Source: Methyloligella solikamskensis (lineage in GTDB: Bacteria; Pseudomonadota; Alphaproteobacteria; Rhizobiales; Methyloligellaceae). Taken from it: DNA of 64,000 nt. Shown one piece after another: positions 55,540 to 64,000 of this stretch; position 1 is the first letter of the stretch, and each line of letters begins with the position of its first letter. The position numbers and the translations under genes were made by a program. The stretch spans positions 1,178,001 to 1,242,000 of the forward strand of contig NZ_JBHTJO010000001.1 of NCBI RefSeq assembly GCF_042676065.1, written 5' to 3'. The notes beneath the pieces are model-generated. The model was not told where the DNA came from. It ran no database searches and saw nothing but the letters and a program-made list of their open reading frames with translations.

Positions 55540-56520
55540 CTAGAACCGGTCCCGGTCGTGGGCCTTCGTGAAGTCCAGCTCGGGTCCTAGGGGAACGATG
55601 CCTTGCGGGTTGAGCCAGGGATGGCTCGTATAATAGTGGTGCTTGATGTGGTCCAGATGGACCGTCTCGGCGATGCCGGGGACCTGATAAAGATCCCGCA
55701 AGTAATTGGAAAGATGGGGGTATTCGGCGATCAGCCGTTTGTTGCACTTGAAGTGCACATAGTAGACGGCATCGAAGCGGACCAGGGTCACGAAGAGGCG
55801 CCAGTCGGCCTCGGTTTGCGTGTTGCCGACCAGATAGCGCTGGGTGCTCAGCCGCTCTTCCAGCTCGTCGAGCATGTCGAACAGAGAGTTGAAGGCGCGC
55901 TCATACGGTTCCTGACGGCTGGCGAAGCCGGTCCGGTACACCCCGTTGTTCACCTTGTGATAGATCGGCTCGTTGATTGCATCGATCGCGTCCTGAAGCT
56001 CTTCGGGATAGAAGTCCGGCCCCTCGGCGCCATGCTGGTCGAAAGCGGTGTTCAGCATCCGGATGATCTCGGAGGATTCGTTGCTGACGATGGTCTCGCG
56101 TTCCTTATCCCAGAGCACAGGCGTCGTGACGCGACCGGTGAAGTCGGGCACCGCCTTGGTGTAGACCTCGCGCAGCATTGAAAGGCCGTTCTCACGGTCG
56201 CCGGTCGCGCCGTCGAACTCTTCGTCGAAGGTCCAGCCGTCTTCACCCATATGCGGATGCACGACATCCATTGAGATGATGTCTTCGAGCCCTTTCAGCT
56301 TGCGGAAGATGATCGCCCGGTGGGCCCAGGGGCAGGCATAGGAGACGTAGAGATGGTAGCGACCGCGTTCGGCCGGGAAACCTTCTTCGCCGGTCGGTCC
56401 GGCTGAACCGTCGGGCGTGATCCAATTGCGCAGCGTGGTGGGGTCGCGCTCGAACTTTCCGCCCTTGGATTCGGTGTCGTAGCCCTTGTCGTGCCACTCG
56501 CCGTCGATCAGAAGTCCCAT
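55540..56520 (-). CDS. Glutathionyl-hydroquinone reductase (Xi-class GST, YqjG/PcpF type)
   Basis: 326 aa. The active-site CPWA is at Cys63-Ala66 (YVSYACPWAHRAIIFRKLKG), with the preceding YHLYVS strand and the N-terminal WITPDGSAGPTGE segment. The C-terminal helical domain contains TLVRFDAVYYVHFKCNKRLI and NLPNYLRDLYQ-like motifs of the Xi class. It reduces glutathionyl-hydroquinones with glutathione. AGAGGAAG lies before the ATG. It is transcribed with the wrbA-like gene upstream (37 bases away), which suits a shared quinone-detoxification role. Confidence 0.93.
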   Translation of the reverse strand: MGLLIDGEWHDKGYDTESKGGKFERDPTTLRNWITPDGSAGPTGEEGFPAERGRYHLYVSYACPWAHRAIIFRKLKGLEDIISMDVVHPHMGEDGWTFDEEFDGATGDRENGLSMLREVYTKAVPDFTGRVTTPVLWDKERETIVSNESSEIIRMLNTAFDQHGAEGPDFYPEELQDAIDAINEPIYHKVNNGVYRTGFASRQEPYERAFNSLFDMLDELEERLSTQRYLVGNTQTEADWRLFVTLVRFDAVYYVHFKCNKRLIAEYPHLSNYLRDLYQVPGIAETVHLDHIKHHYYTSHPWLNPQGIVPLGPELDFTKAHDRDRF

Positions 56521-56557
56521 GGCTTCCTCTTATTGTTCTTGAGTTCCGTCTGCGCGG

Positions 56558-57199
56558 CTATTCGAGCTCCAGCTCGTCTTCTTCGTCGTCCTCGCCGTCC
56601 GCCAGCTTCTGGGCGATCTTGGCGACGTGATGGCCCTGGAAGCTCGCTAGGTTCAGCTCCTTCTGGGACGGCATGCGGGAGCCGTCGGGCGCGGCCAGGG
56701 TGCTGGCGCCGTAGGGCGAGCCGCCGCGCACCTCGCTGATATCGGCGAGATCGGGCGCGGAGAACGGCAGCCCGACGATGACCATGCCGTGATGCAGCAG
56801 GGTCGAGTGGAACGAGGTGATGGTCGTCTCGTTGCCGCCGCCGGTGCTCGTGGAGGTGAAGACGCTACCGACCTTGCCAATCAGCGCACCCTCCACCCAA
56901 AGGGGGCCGGTCTGATCGAGGAAGTTGCGCATCTGGGAGCTCATATTGCCGAAGCGGGTCGGCGTACCGAAGACGATACCGTCATACTCGGCGAGTTCGT
57001 CCGGTGTCGCGACGTCTGCGGGCTGCTCCACCTTCATGCCGGCCTCGCGCATGATGTCCTCGGGCATCAGCTCGGGCACCCGTTTGATGGTCACCTGGAC
57101 ATCGTCCACGGCGCGGGCCCCGTGGGCCACGGCGTAAGCCAAGGTCTCAATGTGCCCATAGGCGCTGTGATAAAGGACAAGCAGTTTCGTGGTGGCCAT
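56558..57199 (-). CDS. wrbA: NAD(P)H:quinone oxidoreductase WrbA type
   Basis: 213 aa, flavodoxin-like. The FMN phosphate loop is YHSAYGHIETLA near residue 10, the second FMN loop is FGTPTRFGNMSSQMRNFLD, and the third contains TSTSTGGGNETTITSFHSTLLHHGM and the GGSPYGASTLA region, all typical of WrbA. Catalyses two-electron quinone reduction with NAD(P)H as a tetramer, protecting against oxidative stress. The C-terminal tail is acidic (DGEDDEEDELELE), which is unusual for the family, whose members end near LANG. It precedes the glutathionyl-hydroquinone reductase in one transcript. Ribosome site GGGGAAAACT. Confidence 0.94.
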   Translation of the reverse strand: MATTKLLVLYHSAYGHIETLAYAVAHGARAVDDVQVTIKRVPELMPEDIMREAGMKVEQPADVATPDELAEYDGIVFGTPTRFGNMSSQMRNFLDQTGPLWVEGALIGKVGSVFTSTSTGGGNETTITSFHSTLLHHGMVIVGLPFSAPDLADISEVRGGSPYGASTLAAPDGSRMPSQKELNLASFQGHHVAKIAQKLADGEDDEEDELELE

Positions 57200-57545
57200 A
57201 GTTTTCCCCGCATGGAGACGATTTCGCCGCGTTCAAATCCGCCCCCTTAAAAGTTACTTATACGATACGCGTTCAGTACCCGATTATCGCGTTAAGAAGA
57301 AAGTCTGTCTGTCGTCTATGAGGCAAACGGCCCTAGACCAGTCTCGTTCCGCATGATAAACGCACCGCCATTATGAAACGCGCGCTTAACACAGCATCGA
57401 TTTCGCGACGACGAGGCCGGGCGATCCGAATCGCTTTTCCGGCTCCTCGCCACTGACGCGCGCGCTCATCCCAATCTAGCATAGTCGATGAGGCAGCCGT
57501 CGCCGGGCGGGAGTCTTTCCGCTCTTTCCAACGATCTGTGCGACG
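57200..57545. other. Intergenic region between wrbA and the GNAT gene
   Basis: 346 bp between divergent genes. The stretch after the wrbA start is AT-richer and should hold its promoter. I found no tRNA, conserved short frame or strong inverted repeat. Confidence 0.4.
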
Positions 57546-58079
57546 ATGCCAAACAACGAATTCATCATAACGCCCGAGCAGGCGGCCGATACGCCGGCGC
57601 TCTCCAAGCTCTCTGCAAACGCATTCGGTCCGGGGCGCTTCGCGCGGACAGCTTATCGCATTCGCGAGGGCGTCGCGCCCGTGGCGGAGCTGTGCCTGAC
57701 AGGACGTCGGGACGACGAGCTGATCGCCGGGATCCGGTTCACCGCCATCTCCATCGGCGGCGAGAGCGGCGCCCTGCTTCTCGGCCCGCTTGTGGTTGAT
57801 CCGCGGTTCAGCGGCAAGGGCTACGGCAAGGCGCTGGTGCAGGAGGGGCTTTCGAAGGCCAAGGCAGCCGGCCACCGGCTGGTGATCCTGGTCGGCGATC
57901 TTCCCTATTACGGCCGGTTCGGATTCCAGCAGGTCCCGGTGGGTCAGATCGTGCTGCCCGGGCCGGTCGATCCGCACCGGCTGCTGGCCTGCGAGCTTGC
58001 CGAAGGGGCGCTTGCCTCCGCCAACGGGCTCGTTCTCGGCGAGCCTGCGGAAGGCGCGGCGCTGGAAGCTTGCGTCTAG
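57546..58079 (+). CDS. GNAT-family N-acetyltransferase (YhbS-like)
   Basis: 177 aa. The acetyl-CoA motif A is LVVDPRFSGKGYGKALVQEG (Q/R-x-x-G-x-G/A form) at about 81-100, with the preceding LLLGP strand and the following VILVGDLPYYGRFGFQQVP, where PYYGRFGF is the YhbS/YhcN-type signature. The C-terminal part ends PHRLLACEL. The substrate is unknown. The stop abuts the stop of the convergent gene with no gap. The ribosome site is weak. Confidence 0.9.
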   Translation: MPNNEFIITPEQAADTPALSKLSANAFGPGRFARTAYRIREGVAPVAELCLTGRRDDELIAGIRFTAISIGGESGALLLGPLVVDPRFSGKGYGKALVQEGLSKAKAAGHRLVILVGDLPYYGRFGFQQVPVGQIVLPGPVDPHRLLACELAEGALASANGLVLGEPAEGAALEACV

Positions 58080-60167
58080 TTAGCGGCCTTCGCGATACCA
58101 AGCCATCGCCAAGAGACCCAGCAGCAGGGCGAGGGCGATATACCCGTTGAAGAGCGGATAGAGGCTCGCACCCTTCACGCGATAGGCCTCGCGGCGATGG
58201 AGCCCGAGCCAGTCGTCCCCATGCATCATCTGGCTGGAGCCGAGCATCACGATGCGCGGCATCTCGTCAGCCTCATCGTCTTCGCGGCCGAGCCAATAGG
58301 CGCCGCCGCCGGTCTCGTCGAGAATGGGCTTCAGGACGTTATCGGTGGCCGTCACGGCGGCGAGCTCGCGGGTGTTGGCATTGCCGACGGTGACGACGCT
58401 GGCGAGGTCGCCGGAAGAGATCTGATAGATGCCTTGCTCGGCGACGTTCACCTGGGCGCGCCAAACGCCGGGCTCACTCTCCTCCAAGGTAATGTCGCGC
58501 GTGTCGCCGGTCGGACCGGAGAGCGTCACAGGCGCCACCTCGTTCTCGATGGTCTGGCGCTCGATGGTGATGGTCTGGCCGCGGCTGGAGGCGTGGAGCT
58601 GCTCCTCCTCAAGCTCCGGCTCTTTCATCAGCCAGTGGGCGAGGCGGCGCAGCAGGCCCGTATAGGGGCCGCCGCCTTCATAGCCGCGCGCCCAGAGCCA
58701 GGCCTGGTCGGAGAGGAGCAGGGCGACCCGGCCCTCGCCGCGTTCCGCCAGAACGAGAAGCGGATTCCCTTGCGCGCCTTCCATGACGATCTCAGCATCG
58801 CTCGGATCGGCTTCGACATTGCGGAACCAGGAGCCCCAGCGCGGTTTCTCGCCGCCGCCGGGAAGATCGCGGGTGACCGGATGACGCTCACCGAGATCGG
58901 TGGGCTTGGGCTTGAAGGGCGCGTTGATGACCCGTCCGGTCGGCTCGGCGGGGAGCACGTAGGCCAGCGGCGTGCGGAACAGGCTCAAGGGGGAGGCGTA
59001 ATCCTCACCCGCCGCGACCAGCACGGCGCCGCCCTGCATCACGTAGCGGGAGACGTTATCGAGATAGGCGAGCGGCAGCACGCCCCGACGCTGATAGCGG
59101 TCGAAGATGATCAGGTCGAACTCTTCCAGCTTCTCCTGGAAGAGTTCCCGGGTCGGAAAGGCGATCAGGGAGAGCTGGTTGATGGGCGTGCCGTCCTGCT
59201 TCTCCGGAGGACGCAGGATGGTGAAATGGACGAGATCGACCGAGGCGTCTGATTTCAGCATGTTCCGCCAGGTCCGCTCGCCCGCATAGGGCTCGCCGGA
59301 GACCAGAAGCACCCGCAGGTTTTCGCGTACGCCTTCGATGGTGAGCACGGTGCGGTTGTTGAGCCCGGTGAGTTCGTCGGGGTCCACCTGGGCGGCGATC
59401 TCGACGATGTTGGCGCCGGCATGATCGATCATCACGGGGATGGCGATCTTCTCGCCGGCCCGAACGGTCTCGGTGACGGTGTCCTCGCCCTGGCGCTTGA
59501 TGGTGAGTTCGATCGGTTCGGGCGGCCGGTCGCCTGTCTCCTCGACCTCAAGCTCAATGGTCTGCGGCTCGCCGACCAAGCCGAAGCGGGGGGCTGCGAG
59601 CAGCTTCAGGCGACGGTCGAACTCGTTCTTCTTGCCGGCAATCAGCGTGTGGATTGGGGCATCGATATTGAGCTCGGCGGCGGTCTTCGGCACATCGTGG
59701 ACCTGACCGTCGGTGATCGTCACGACACCTGCCAGGCGCTCCGGCGGGGTGTCGGCGAGACCCTTGGAGAGATCGGTGAACAGGAAGGTGCCGTCGCGGT
59801 CCGGGTTGTCGGCCGCTGACGAGGAGTGGATCACCCGCAGGTCGAGATTGGGCAGCTCGCCCAGGCGCTTCTCAAGCTCCTGCTGAAGCTCCGCGGTGCG
59901 CGACGTGCGGCCGGCCACAGCCTGGCTCTGACTGTCGTCGACGACGACGGCGACCACGTCGTTGAGGGGCTCGCGCTCTTCCTTCTTGAAGTGCGGGTTG
60001 GCCAGCGCCAGCAGCAGCAGCGCATAAGCCGCCCCGCGCAGCAACGCGCCACGGCGGGAGCGCCAGAGCAGGACGAGCAGCAGCAGCGCGCCGAGCACGG
60101 CGAGGCCGCCGATGAATGGCCAGGGAATGAGGGGCAGGAATTCGATGGACCAGGACATTGCGCTCAT
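58080..60167 (-). CDS. Large membrane protein with glutamine-amidotransferase-like periplasmic domain
   Basis: 695 aa. Two N-terminal helices (about 15-36 and 40-56), a long non-cytoplasmic part, and a final helix at 671-690 (LFNGYIALALLLGLLAMAWY). Residues 70-180 look like a VWA-type alpha/beta domain (VVAVVVDDSQSQAV), residues 285-470 a glutamine amidotransferase-like fold (VLLVSGEPYAGERTWRNM, YVMQGGAVLVAAGEDY) lacking an evident catalytic triad. The third gene of the DUF58-DUF4159 type clusters, in which MoxR ATPase partners are usual. Starts two bases after the upstream gene stops. Function unknown; probably envelope assembly or stress related. Confidence 0.8.
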   Translation of the reverse strand: MSAMSWSIEFLPLIPWPFIGGLAVLGALLLLVLLWRSRRGALLRGAAYALLLLALANPHFKKEEREPLNDVVAVVVDDSQSQAVAGRTSRTAELQQELEKRLGELPNLDLRVIHSSSAADNPDRDGTFLFTDLSKGLADTPPERLAGVVTITDGQVHDVPKTAAELNIDAPIHTLIAGKKNEFDRRLKLLAAPRFGLVGEPQTIELEVEETGDRPPEPIELTIKRQGEDTVTETVRAGEKIAIPVMIDHAGANIVEIAAQVDPDELTGLNNRTVLTIEGVRENLRVLLVSGEPYAGERTWRNMLKSDASVDLVHFTILRPPEKQDGTPINQLSLIAFPTRELFQEKLEEFDLIIFDRYQRRGVLPLAYLDNVSRYVMQGGAVLVAAGEDYASPLSLFRTPLAYVLPAEPTGRVINAPFKPKPTDLGERHPVTRDLPGGGEKPRWGSWFRNVEADPSDAEIVMEGAQGNPLLVLAERGEGRVALLLSDQAWLWARGYEGGGPYTGLLRRLAHWLMKEPELEEEQLHASSRGQTITIERQTIENEVAPVTLSGPTGDTRDITLEESEPGVWRAQVNVAEQGIYQISSGDLASVVTVGNANTRELAAVTATDNVLKPILDETGGGAYWLGREDDEADEMPRIVMLGSSQMMHGDDWLGLHRREAYRVKGASLYPLFNGYIALALLLGLLAMAWYREGR

Positions 60168-60169
60168 GA

Positions 60170-63118
60170 CTACTGCCCCAACCGTTCGAGGAGAGCCGGC
60201 ACGTGGACCTGATCGGCCTTATAGTTTCCGGTCAGCGCATACATGACGATGTTCACCCCGGCGCGGAAGGCCATCTCCCGCTGCACCTCGCCGCCGGGCA
60301 CGACGGGGTAAAGGGGGCGGTTCTGATCGTCCAGGGCCCAGGCGGAGGCGAAATCGTTTGAACTGATAACGAGTGAGCTGACGCCATCGGTCTGGGAGCG
60401 CACGGCGCGTTCGGCGTCCGTCTGAGGCGCCGCCTCAACCCACAGCGTGCCGCCGTCCCAACGGCCGGGGAAGCTGTCCATCAGATAGAAGGCCTTGGTC
60501 AGCACATGTTCGGCCGGGACCGGCTCCAGGGGCGGAATGTCGAGCTTGCCGATCAGCCGCTCCAGCGCCGAGCCGCGCAGGCGCGCATTCGCGTTCTCTT
60601 GCTTGGTGTCGAAGACGATCATGCCGCCCTGCTTCATGTAGGCGTCGACCTTGGCCAGCGTCGCATCGGACAGGGGCGCTGCGTCTTGCTCCACGGGCCA
60701 GTAGAGGACCGGGAAGAAGGCGAGGTCGTCCTTCTCGATATCGACGCCGATGGGCTCGGCCGGCTCCAGCGCCGTGCGGGCGGTGAGCACGCGGGACAGG
60801 CCGGCGAGGCCCTGGCGGCTGGTCTCGTCGATGGCCGGATCGCCGGTCTCGACATAGGCGAGATGGGTGGCGAGCGAAGACTCGAGGCCGAACATCTCCT
60901 CAGGCGTGATGTCGTCGGCGGTGATCTGGTTGGAGGGCTCGTCCTGGGCCGGCAGGTTGCCGGAGGGCGGCGACTGCAGGAACTGGGCCTGGGCGACAGC
61001 GTCGGCGGGGTTGCCGGCGACGAGCGCGATGCCGAGCAGGATAACGGCAGCGCCCGCGGCGCCACTCCCAGTGCGGCTCGCGGAAGATCCGCCGAGGCGT
61101 CCCCGCCAGCGCATGCCGCCGCTCAGGATCAGCATGGCGATGATGTCGACCACGAACAGGCCAAGGGCTGCGAGATAGAGCCACTTCTCCAGGGCCATAG
61201 GCGGGCGGAGCGTATAGCCGCCGATGGTGGCGGTCTGGCCCGCAGCGCTGCTCAGATCGCCCATGGGCGCCAAGCGCATATTGGGACGGCCGATATTCAG
61301 GGCGCGGGTGGCGCGGTCGCGGCCATAGAACCCGGGCGGATGCTCCGGCGACGGCGTGACGCTGTCGATCTCCTTGGCGGGAATGGGCGCGGCTTCCGGC
61401 GGGGCCGGTATGAGCTGGCCGAAGCCGTCGAGGGTCTGCACCGGCGCCAGCGCCGTCTGGTTGATGGCGGCGGCCTCGTCCTCGGCGCCGGCCGCGACTG
61501 TGCTCGCTTCTCCCGCATCGCCGATCTCCACCTTGGTGGGGGCGAGCGCCACGATACGGCGGAGCATCTGGACGAACAGGCCGGATAGCGGAAGGTTCGA
61601 CCAGTCGGAATTGGCGGTGATATGGAAGAGCACGACCCAGCCATCGCCCTGGCGGGCGGCAGTGACCAGGGGTGTGCCGTCGGCTAGGCGTGCCCAGACC
61701 TGAGAGTCCGTCGCGACGGTGGGATCGGCCAGGACCTGACGCTTCACGTCCACATCGTCGGGGATCTCTAGACCGCGGAAGGGGCTCTCGTCGTCGAAGA
61801 CGGCGAGCGGCTGAGGATCGCTCCAGGACATGGAGCCGCCCAACGACCGGCCGCCCCGGCGGAGGACCACAGGCAGCAGCTCGTCGCCGCCTTGCTCCAT
61901 GCGCGGACCGGCAAAGCGGATCAGCACGCCGCCGGCGCCGAGCCATTCTTCCAGGTCCTCCTGGGTGGCGGGCAGCAGCTTGCCGATATCGGCAAGCACC
62001 ATGGTGGAGACATTCTGGTCGATCAGATCTTCCACGGCGAGGGTGACGTTTGCTTCGCGCGGGGTGACGACGTCGGCATAGGGCGAGAGCGCGCGCTGCA
62101 CGTAATAGAGTGGCGACAGCAGCGGCTGGGCGGCTTCCCGGGATTCGCCGGAGATGATGCCGACCCGATGCCATTGGGAGCGGCCGTCGAGAAGCTGCAC
62201 CGCGCCGGCGGAGGTCTCGGCCCGGATCTGGAGGCGCGCGATCTGGTTGCGGATCTCAAGCGGCAGGTCGAATTCGACGGTCGCCTCGCGCTTGCCGTCG
62301 GGGATGCGGAAGGCGGCCTCACCGAGGGGCTCGGCGCGGGCTGTGAGGGCCTGCACCGTGCCGGAGCGTGGGCCTTCGGCGGCACTGGTGACCTTGGCCT
62401 GTAGGGCCGTGGCATCGCCGGTGCTCCGGCCCAGCAGAAGCGGGGCGTCCTCCCTGCCGGGGCGCAGGATGCGCAAGGAGCCGGTGCCGCCGGCGAGGCC
62501 GGCAAGGGTTTCGGCAAACGCTTCGCTGGCGCCGTAATCGATGCCGTCGGTGAGCCACAGCACGCTGTAATCGGTACGGTCGCCGAGCTGGCTTTCAAGC
62601 TTCTCCGCCAGGCCCGCGCGGTCCGGCGCGTAAGGCTTCGGTGCGAGTCCCGCGGCGCGCTCGCGCGCCCGGCCCGCATCGTCTGGCTCGCTCAAGGTCT
62701 CGCCTTTTGCGGTCGGTGCGAGAACCACGGGCTTGCCTTCGCGGGCGGCCTCGTCGAGGGCGGCGGTGATGGCTTCGCGGCGCTCTGCCCAATGGCTGGC
62801 GCTGGCCCAACCGTTATCGACCACCAGAAGCAGCGGACCTTCGCCGGCGGCGGTATCGGTCTCCGGATTGAGCACGGGCTGGGAGAGGGCGAGCACGATG
62901 AGCGCTGCGAGCAACATGCGCAGAAGCGTGAGCCACCATGGGCTGTGGGCCGGGGTCTCCTCGGTGGTCTGGAGATCCTTCAGGAGCCGGGTCGGCGGAA
63001 AGTTGATGCGCTGGGGGCTCGGCGGGGTGAGCCGCATCAGCCACCAGATGGCGGGGAGCGCGGCCAGGCCGAGCAGCACCCAGGGCTGCAATATGCCGAG
63101 GGAACCCAGGGTGATCAT
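60170..63118 (-). CDS. BatA/DUF4159-type membrane protein
   Basis: 982 aa. The N-terminus has the BatA-type double helix (residues 5-25 and 58-80) with LPAIWWLMRLTPPSPQRINFP between. A VWA-like alpha/beta region follows (LLLVVDNGWASASHWAERRE), then a long periplasmic part with a GATase-like piece (VLADIGKLLPATQEDLEEWL). Helices recur near 640-665 and 685-705. The C-terminal ~210 residues are the DUF4159 domain (YVETGDPAIDETSRQGLAGL ... MKQGGMIVFDTKQENANA). The start overlaps the DUF58 stop by ATGA. The gene set resembles the MoxR-Bat operons implicated in envelope or metal-centre maturation. Confidence 0.85.
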   Translation of the reverse strand: MITLGSLGILQPWVLLGLAALPAIWWLMRLTPPSPQRINFPPTRLLKDLQTTEETPAHSPWWLTLLRMLLAALIVLALSQPVLNPETDTAAGEGPLLLVVDNGWASASHWAERREAITAALDEAAREGKPVVLAPTAKGETLSEPDDAGRARERAAGLAPKPYAPDRAGLAEKLESQLGDRTDYSVLWLTDGIDYGASEAFAETLAGLAGGTGSLRILRPGREDAPLLLGRSTGDATALQAKVTSAAEGPRSGTVQALTARAEPLGEAAFRIPDGKREATVEFDLPLEIRNQIARLQIRAETSAGAVQLLDGRSQWHRVGIISGESREAAQPLLSPLYYVQRALSPYADVVTPREANVTLAVEDLIDQNVSTMVLADIGKLLPATQEDLEEWLGAGGVLIRFAGPRMEQGGDELLPVVLRRGGRSLGGSMSWSDPQPLAVFDDESPFRGLEIPDDVDVKRQVLADPTVATDSQVWARLADGTPLVTAARQGDGWVVLFHITANSDWSNLPLSGLFVQMLRRIVALAPTKVEIGDAGEASTVAAGAEDEAAAINQTALAPVQTLDGFGQLIPAPPEAAPIPAKEIDSVTPSPEHPPGFYGRDRATRALNIGRPNMRLAPMGDLSSAAGQTATIGGYTLRPPMALEKWLYLAALGLFVVDIIAMLILSGGMRWRGRLGGSSASRTGSGAAGAAVILLGIALVAGNPADAVAQAQFLQSPPSGNLPAQDEPSNQITADDITPEEMFGLESSLATHLAYVETGDPAIDETSRQGLAGLSRVLTARTALEPAEPIGVDIEKDDLAFFPVLYWPVEQDAAPLSDATLAKVDAYMKQGGMIVFDTKQENANARLRGSALERLIGKLDIPPLEPVPAEHVLTKAFYLMDSFPGRWDGGTLWVEAAPQTDAERAVRSQTDGVSSLVISSNDFASAWALDDQNRPLYPVVPGGEVQREMAFRAGVNIVMYALTGNYKADQVHVPALLERLGQ

Positions 63119-64000
63119 GACGCCGGCTCGCTTCCGCGGGCGGTGGGCTGACGGAACTGGTAGCTCTGCTCCAGCCCGGCGAGGCGGTTATGGATCGACA
63201 GAAGCGCCTCTCCGGCTGGGCGGTCCGTGTGGTGCAGGAAGACAGACCAGCCGAGGCGCCTTGCGAGCGCGTTTAGCCCGTCGCGGTGATCCTGCAGGCG
63301 TTCCGCGTAGGCCTCGCGCAGGTTCTCAGCGCGTCCGGCGATGACCCGGTCGCCGCCTTCCGCATCGGTGAACTCCGTGCGCCCCTCGTAGGGAAGCGTC
63401 TCTTCGGCGGGATCGAAGACCTGGATCATGTGGCCGCGCACGCCCTGGGCCGCGATGGCCTCGACGGCCTTTGCCGTGTCGGCGACGGGTTCAAGGAAGT
63501 CGCTCAACAAAATGCACTCGGAGAAGCGGTTGAGGGGCGCTGCCGGGGGCAAGCTGCCGCCGCGCTGGGATTCGCGCACCAGGATCTCCGCGAGGCGCCG
63601 CGTTGCGTGGCGGCCGGTCATGGGCGCGTGCCCCAGGAAGCCGACCCGTTCGCCGGCGCGGATCAGAAGCTCGCAAAGCGCCAGGGCCAGAACGGCCGCG
63701 CGGCTATCCTTGTAGGTGCCGGAAAGGGACGAGCGGAACTGCATGGAAGGGGAGAGATCGGTCCAGAGCCAGACCGTGTGGGCTGCCTCCCATTCGCGCT
63801 CGCGCACATAGAGATGGTCGGAGCCTGCCGAGCGGCGCCAGTCGATCCCGGACAGGGAATCGTTCTCGTCGAAATAGCGGAACTGCCAGAAGGTCTCGCC
63901 GGGACCGGCACGGCGGCGGCCGTGGGTTCCGTAGGTCACCGTGTGGGCGACACGCTGGGCCTCGAGAAGAAGCGCAGGCATGCGGTCGGCGAGGCTATGC
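63115..64000 (-). CDS. DUF58 domain protein, 5' end outside the window
   Basis: At least 295 residues are visible. The frame is open to the window edge; an ATG at 63981 exists, but family members carry about 20 residues before PALLLEAQRVAHTV, so I treat the gene as truncated. Landmarks: GRRRAGPGETFWQFRYFDENDSLSGIDWRRSA (the DUF58 signature, with RAGPGETFWQFRYF), then a VWA-like part with TVWLWTDLSPSMQF (D-x-S-x-S MIDAS form) and a C-terminal helix-rich part. DUF58 proteins sit between MoxR AAA+ ATPases and Bat-type membrane proteins; the missing upstream gene is probably moxR. Confidence 0.88.
   Translation of the reverse strand, partial: HSLADRMPALLLEAQRVAHTVTYGTHGRRRAGPGETFWQFRYFDENDSLSGIDWRRSAGSDHLYVREREWEAAHTVWLWTDLSPSMQFRSSLSGTYKDSRAAVLALALCELLIRAGERVGFLGHAPMTGRHATRRLAEILVRESQRGGSLPPAAPLNRFSECILLSDFLEPVADTAKAVEAIAAQGVRGHMIQVFDPAEETLPYEGRTEFTDAEGGDRVIAGRAENLREAYAERLQDHRDGLNALARRLGWSVFLHHTDRPAGEALLSIHNRLAGLEQSYQFRQPTARGSEPAS

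Noticed and set aside
57200..57545. Gap that might hold a tRNA or small RNA
   Set aside because: No cloverleaf, no T-loop sequence and no terminator-like hairpin was found.

Overview
The window looks like chromosomal DNA of a GC-rich alphaproteobacterium, most likely a member of the Hyphomicrobiales (rhizobial/methylotroph side). Pointers are a RirA-like Rrf2 regulator, a SoxYZ-like carrier plus metallohydrolase of the quinoprotein relay type, a bgsBA-like glucan synthase pair, the long GlgE form and several short conserved proteins of that group. Both strands are densely coded, many gene junctions overlap by 1-4 bases, and I see no rRNA, tRNA, insertion sequence, prophage or CRISPR array. 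Species cannot be named from the sequence alone.

Layout. 0-2.6 kb: the end of a DEAD-box RNA helicase, three small cytoplasmic proteins and a secreted Ig-like protein. 2.7-4.1 kb (minus): a two-domain universal stress protein and a small secreted protein. 4.3-8.5 kb (plus): iron uptake operon efeU-efeO-efeB plus a second imelysin protein (efeM-like). 8.6-9.8 kb (minus): an NhaP-type antiporter. 10.1-13.7 kb (plus): a membrane fusion protein and a GT2 polysaccharide synthase with a C-terminal PilZ domain, so probably a c-di-GMP-controlled exopolysaccharide. 13.8-16.6 kb: a YHS-like secreted protein, then (minus) a SoxYZ-like carrier, a metallo-beta-lactamase-fold hydrolase and a Cys-rich secreted protein. 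16.8-23.4 kb: a GAF/degenerate GGDEF/EAL protein, an ABC-2 exporter, a RirA-like Rrf2 regulator, a SelT/W/H-type CXXC protein, a PHA-system protein, a GreA/GreB factor and an orphan PII protein.

23.4-43.1 kb is the largest block. It is an approximately 19-kb minus-strand operon otsA-glgE-treS/mak-glgB-glgX-treZ-malQ-treY, with otsB divergent. Together the genes give three routes to trehalose (OtsAB, TreYZ, TreS) and the TreS-maltokinase-GlgE-GlgB route from trehalose to branched alpha-glucan, with GlgX, MalQ and TreYZ able to bring glucan back to trehalose. This is a two-way trehalose/glycogen conversion system without glgA, glgC or glgP in view.

43.1-48.8 kb: a short-chain dehydrogenase, an unknown membrane protein with a glycine-rich C-terminal part, a KefB-type antiporter, a small membrane protein and a metallophosphoesterase. 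48.9-54.9 kb is a surface-protein region: an AraC regulator divergent from a YadA-like adhesin, a small secreted protein, and a classical autotransporter with a repeat-built passenger and a reading-frame problem at its signal peptide. 55-58 kb: NUDIX hydrolase, glutathionyl-hydroquinone reductase, WrbA and a GNAT acetyltransferase. 58.1-64 kb (minus): a DUF58 / DUF4159 / large membrane protein operon running off the right edge.

The best candidates for closer study are the PilZ-type glucan synthase pair, the long N-terminal module of GlgE in its operon, the RirA-like regulator that has lost its third cluster cysteine together with the TTAGA/TCTAA palindromes upstream of it and of efeU, and the surface-protein region with its signal-peptide frame break.
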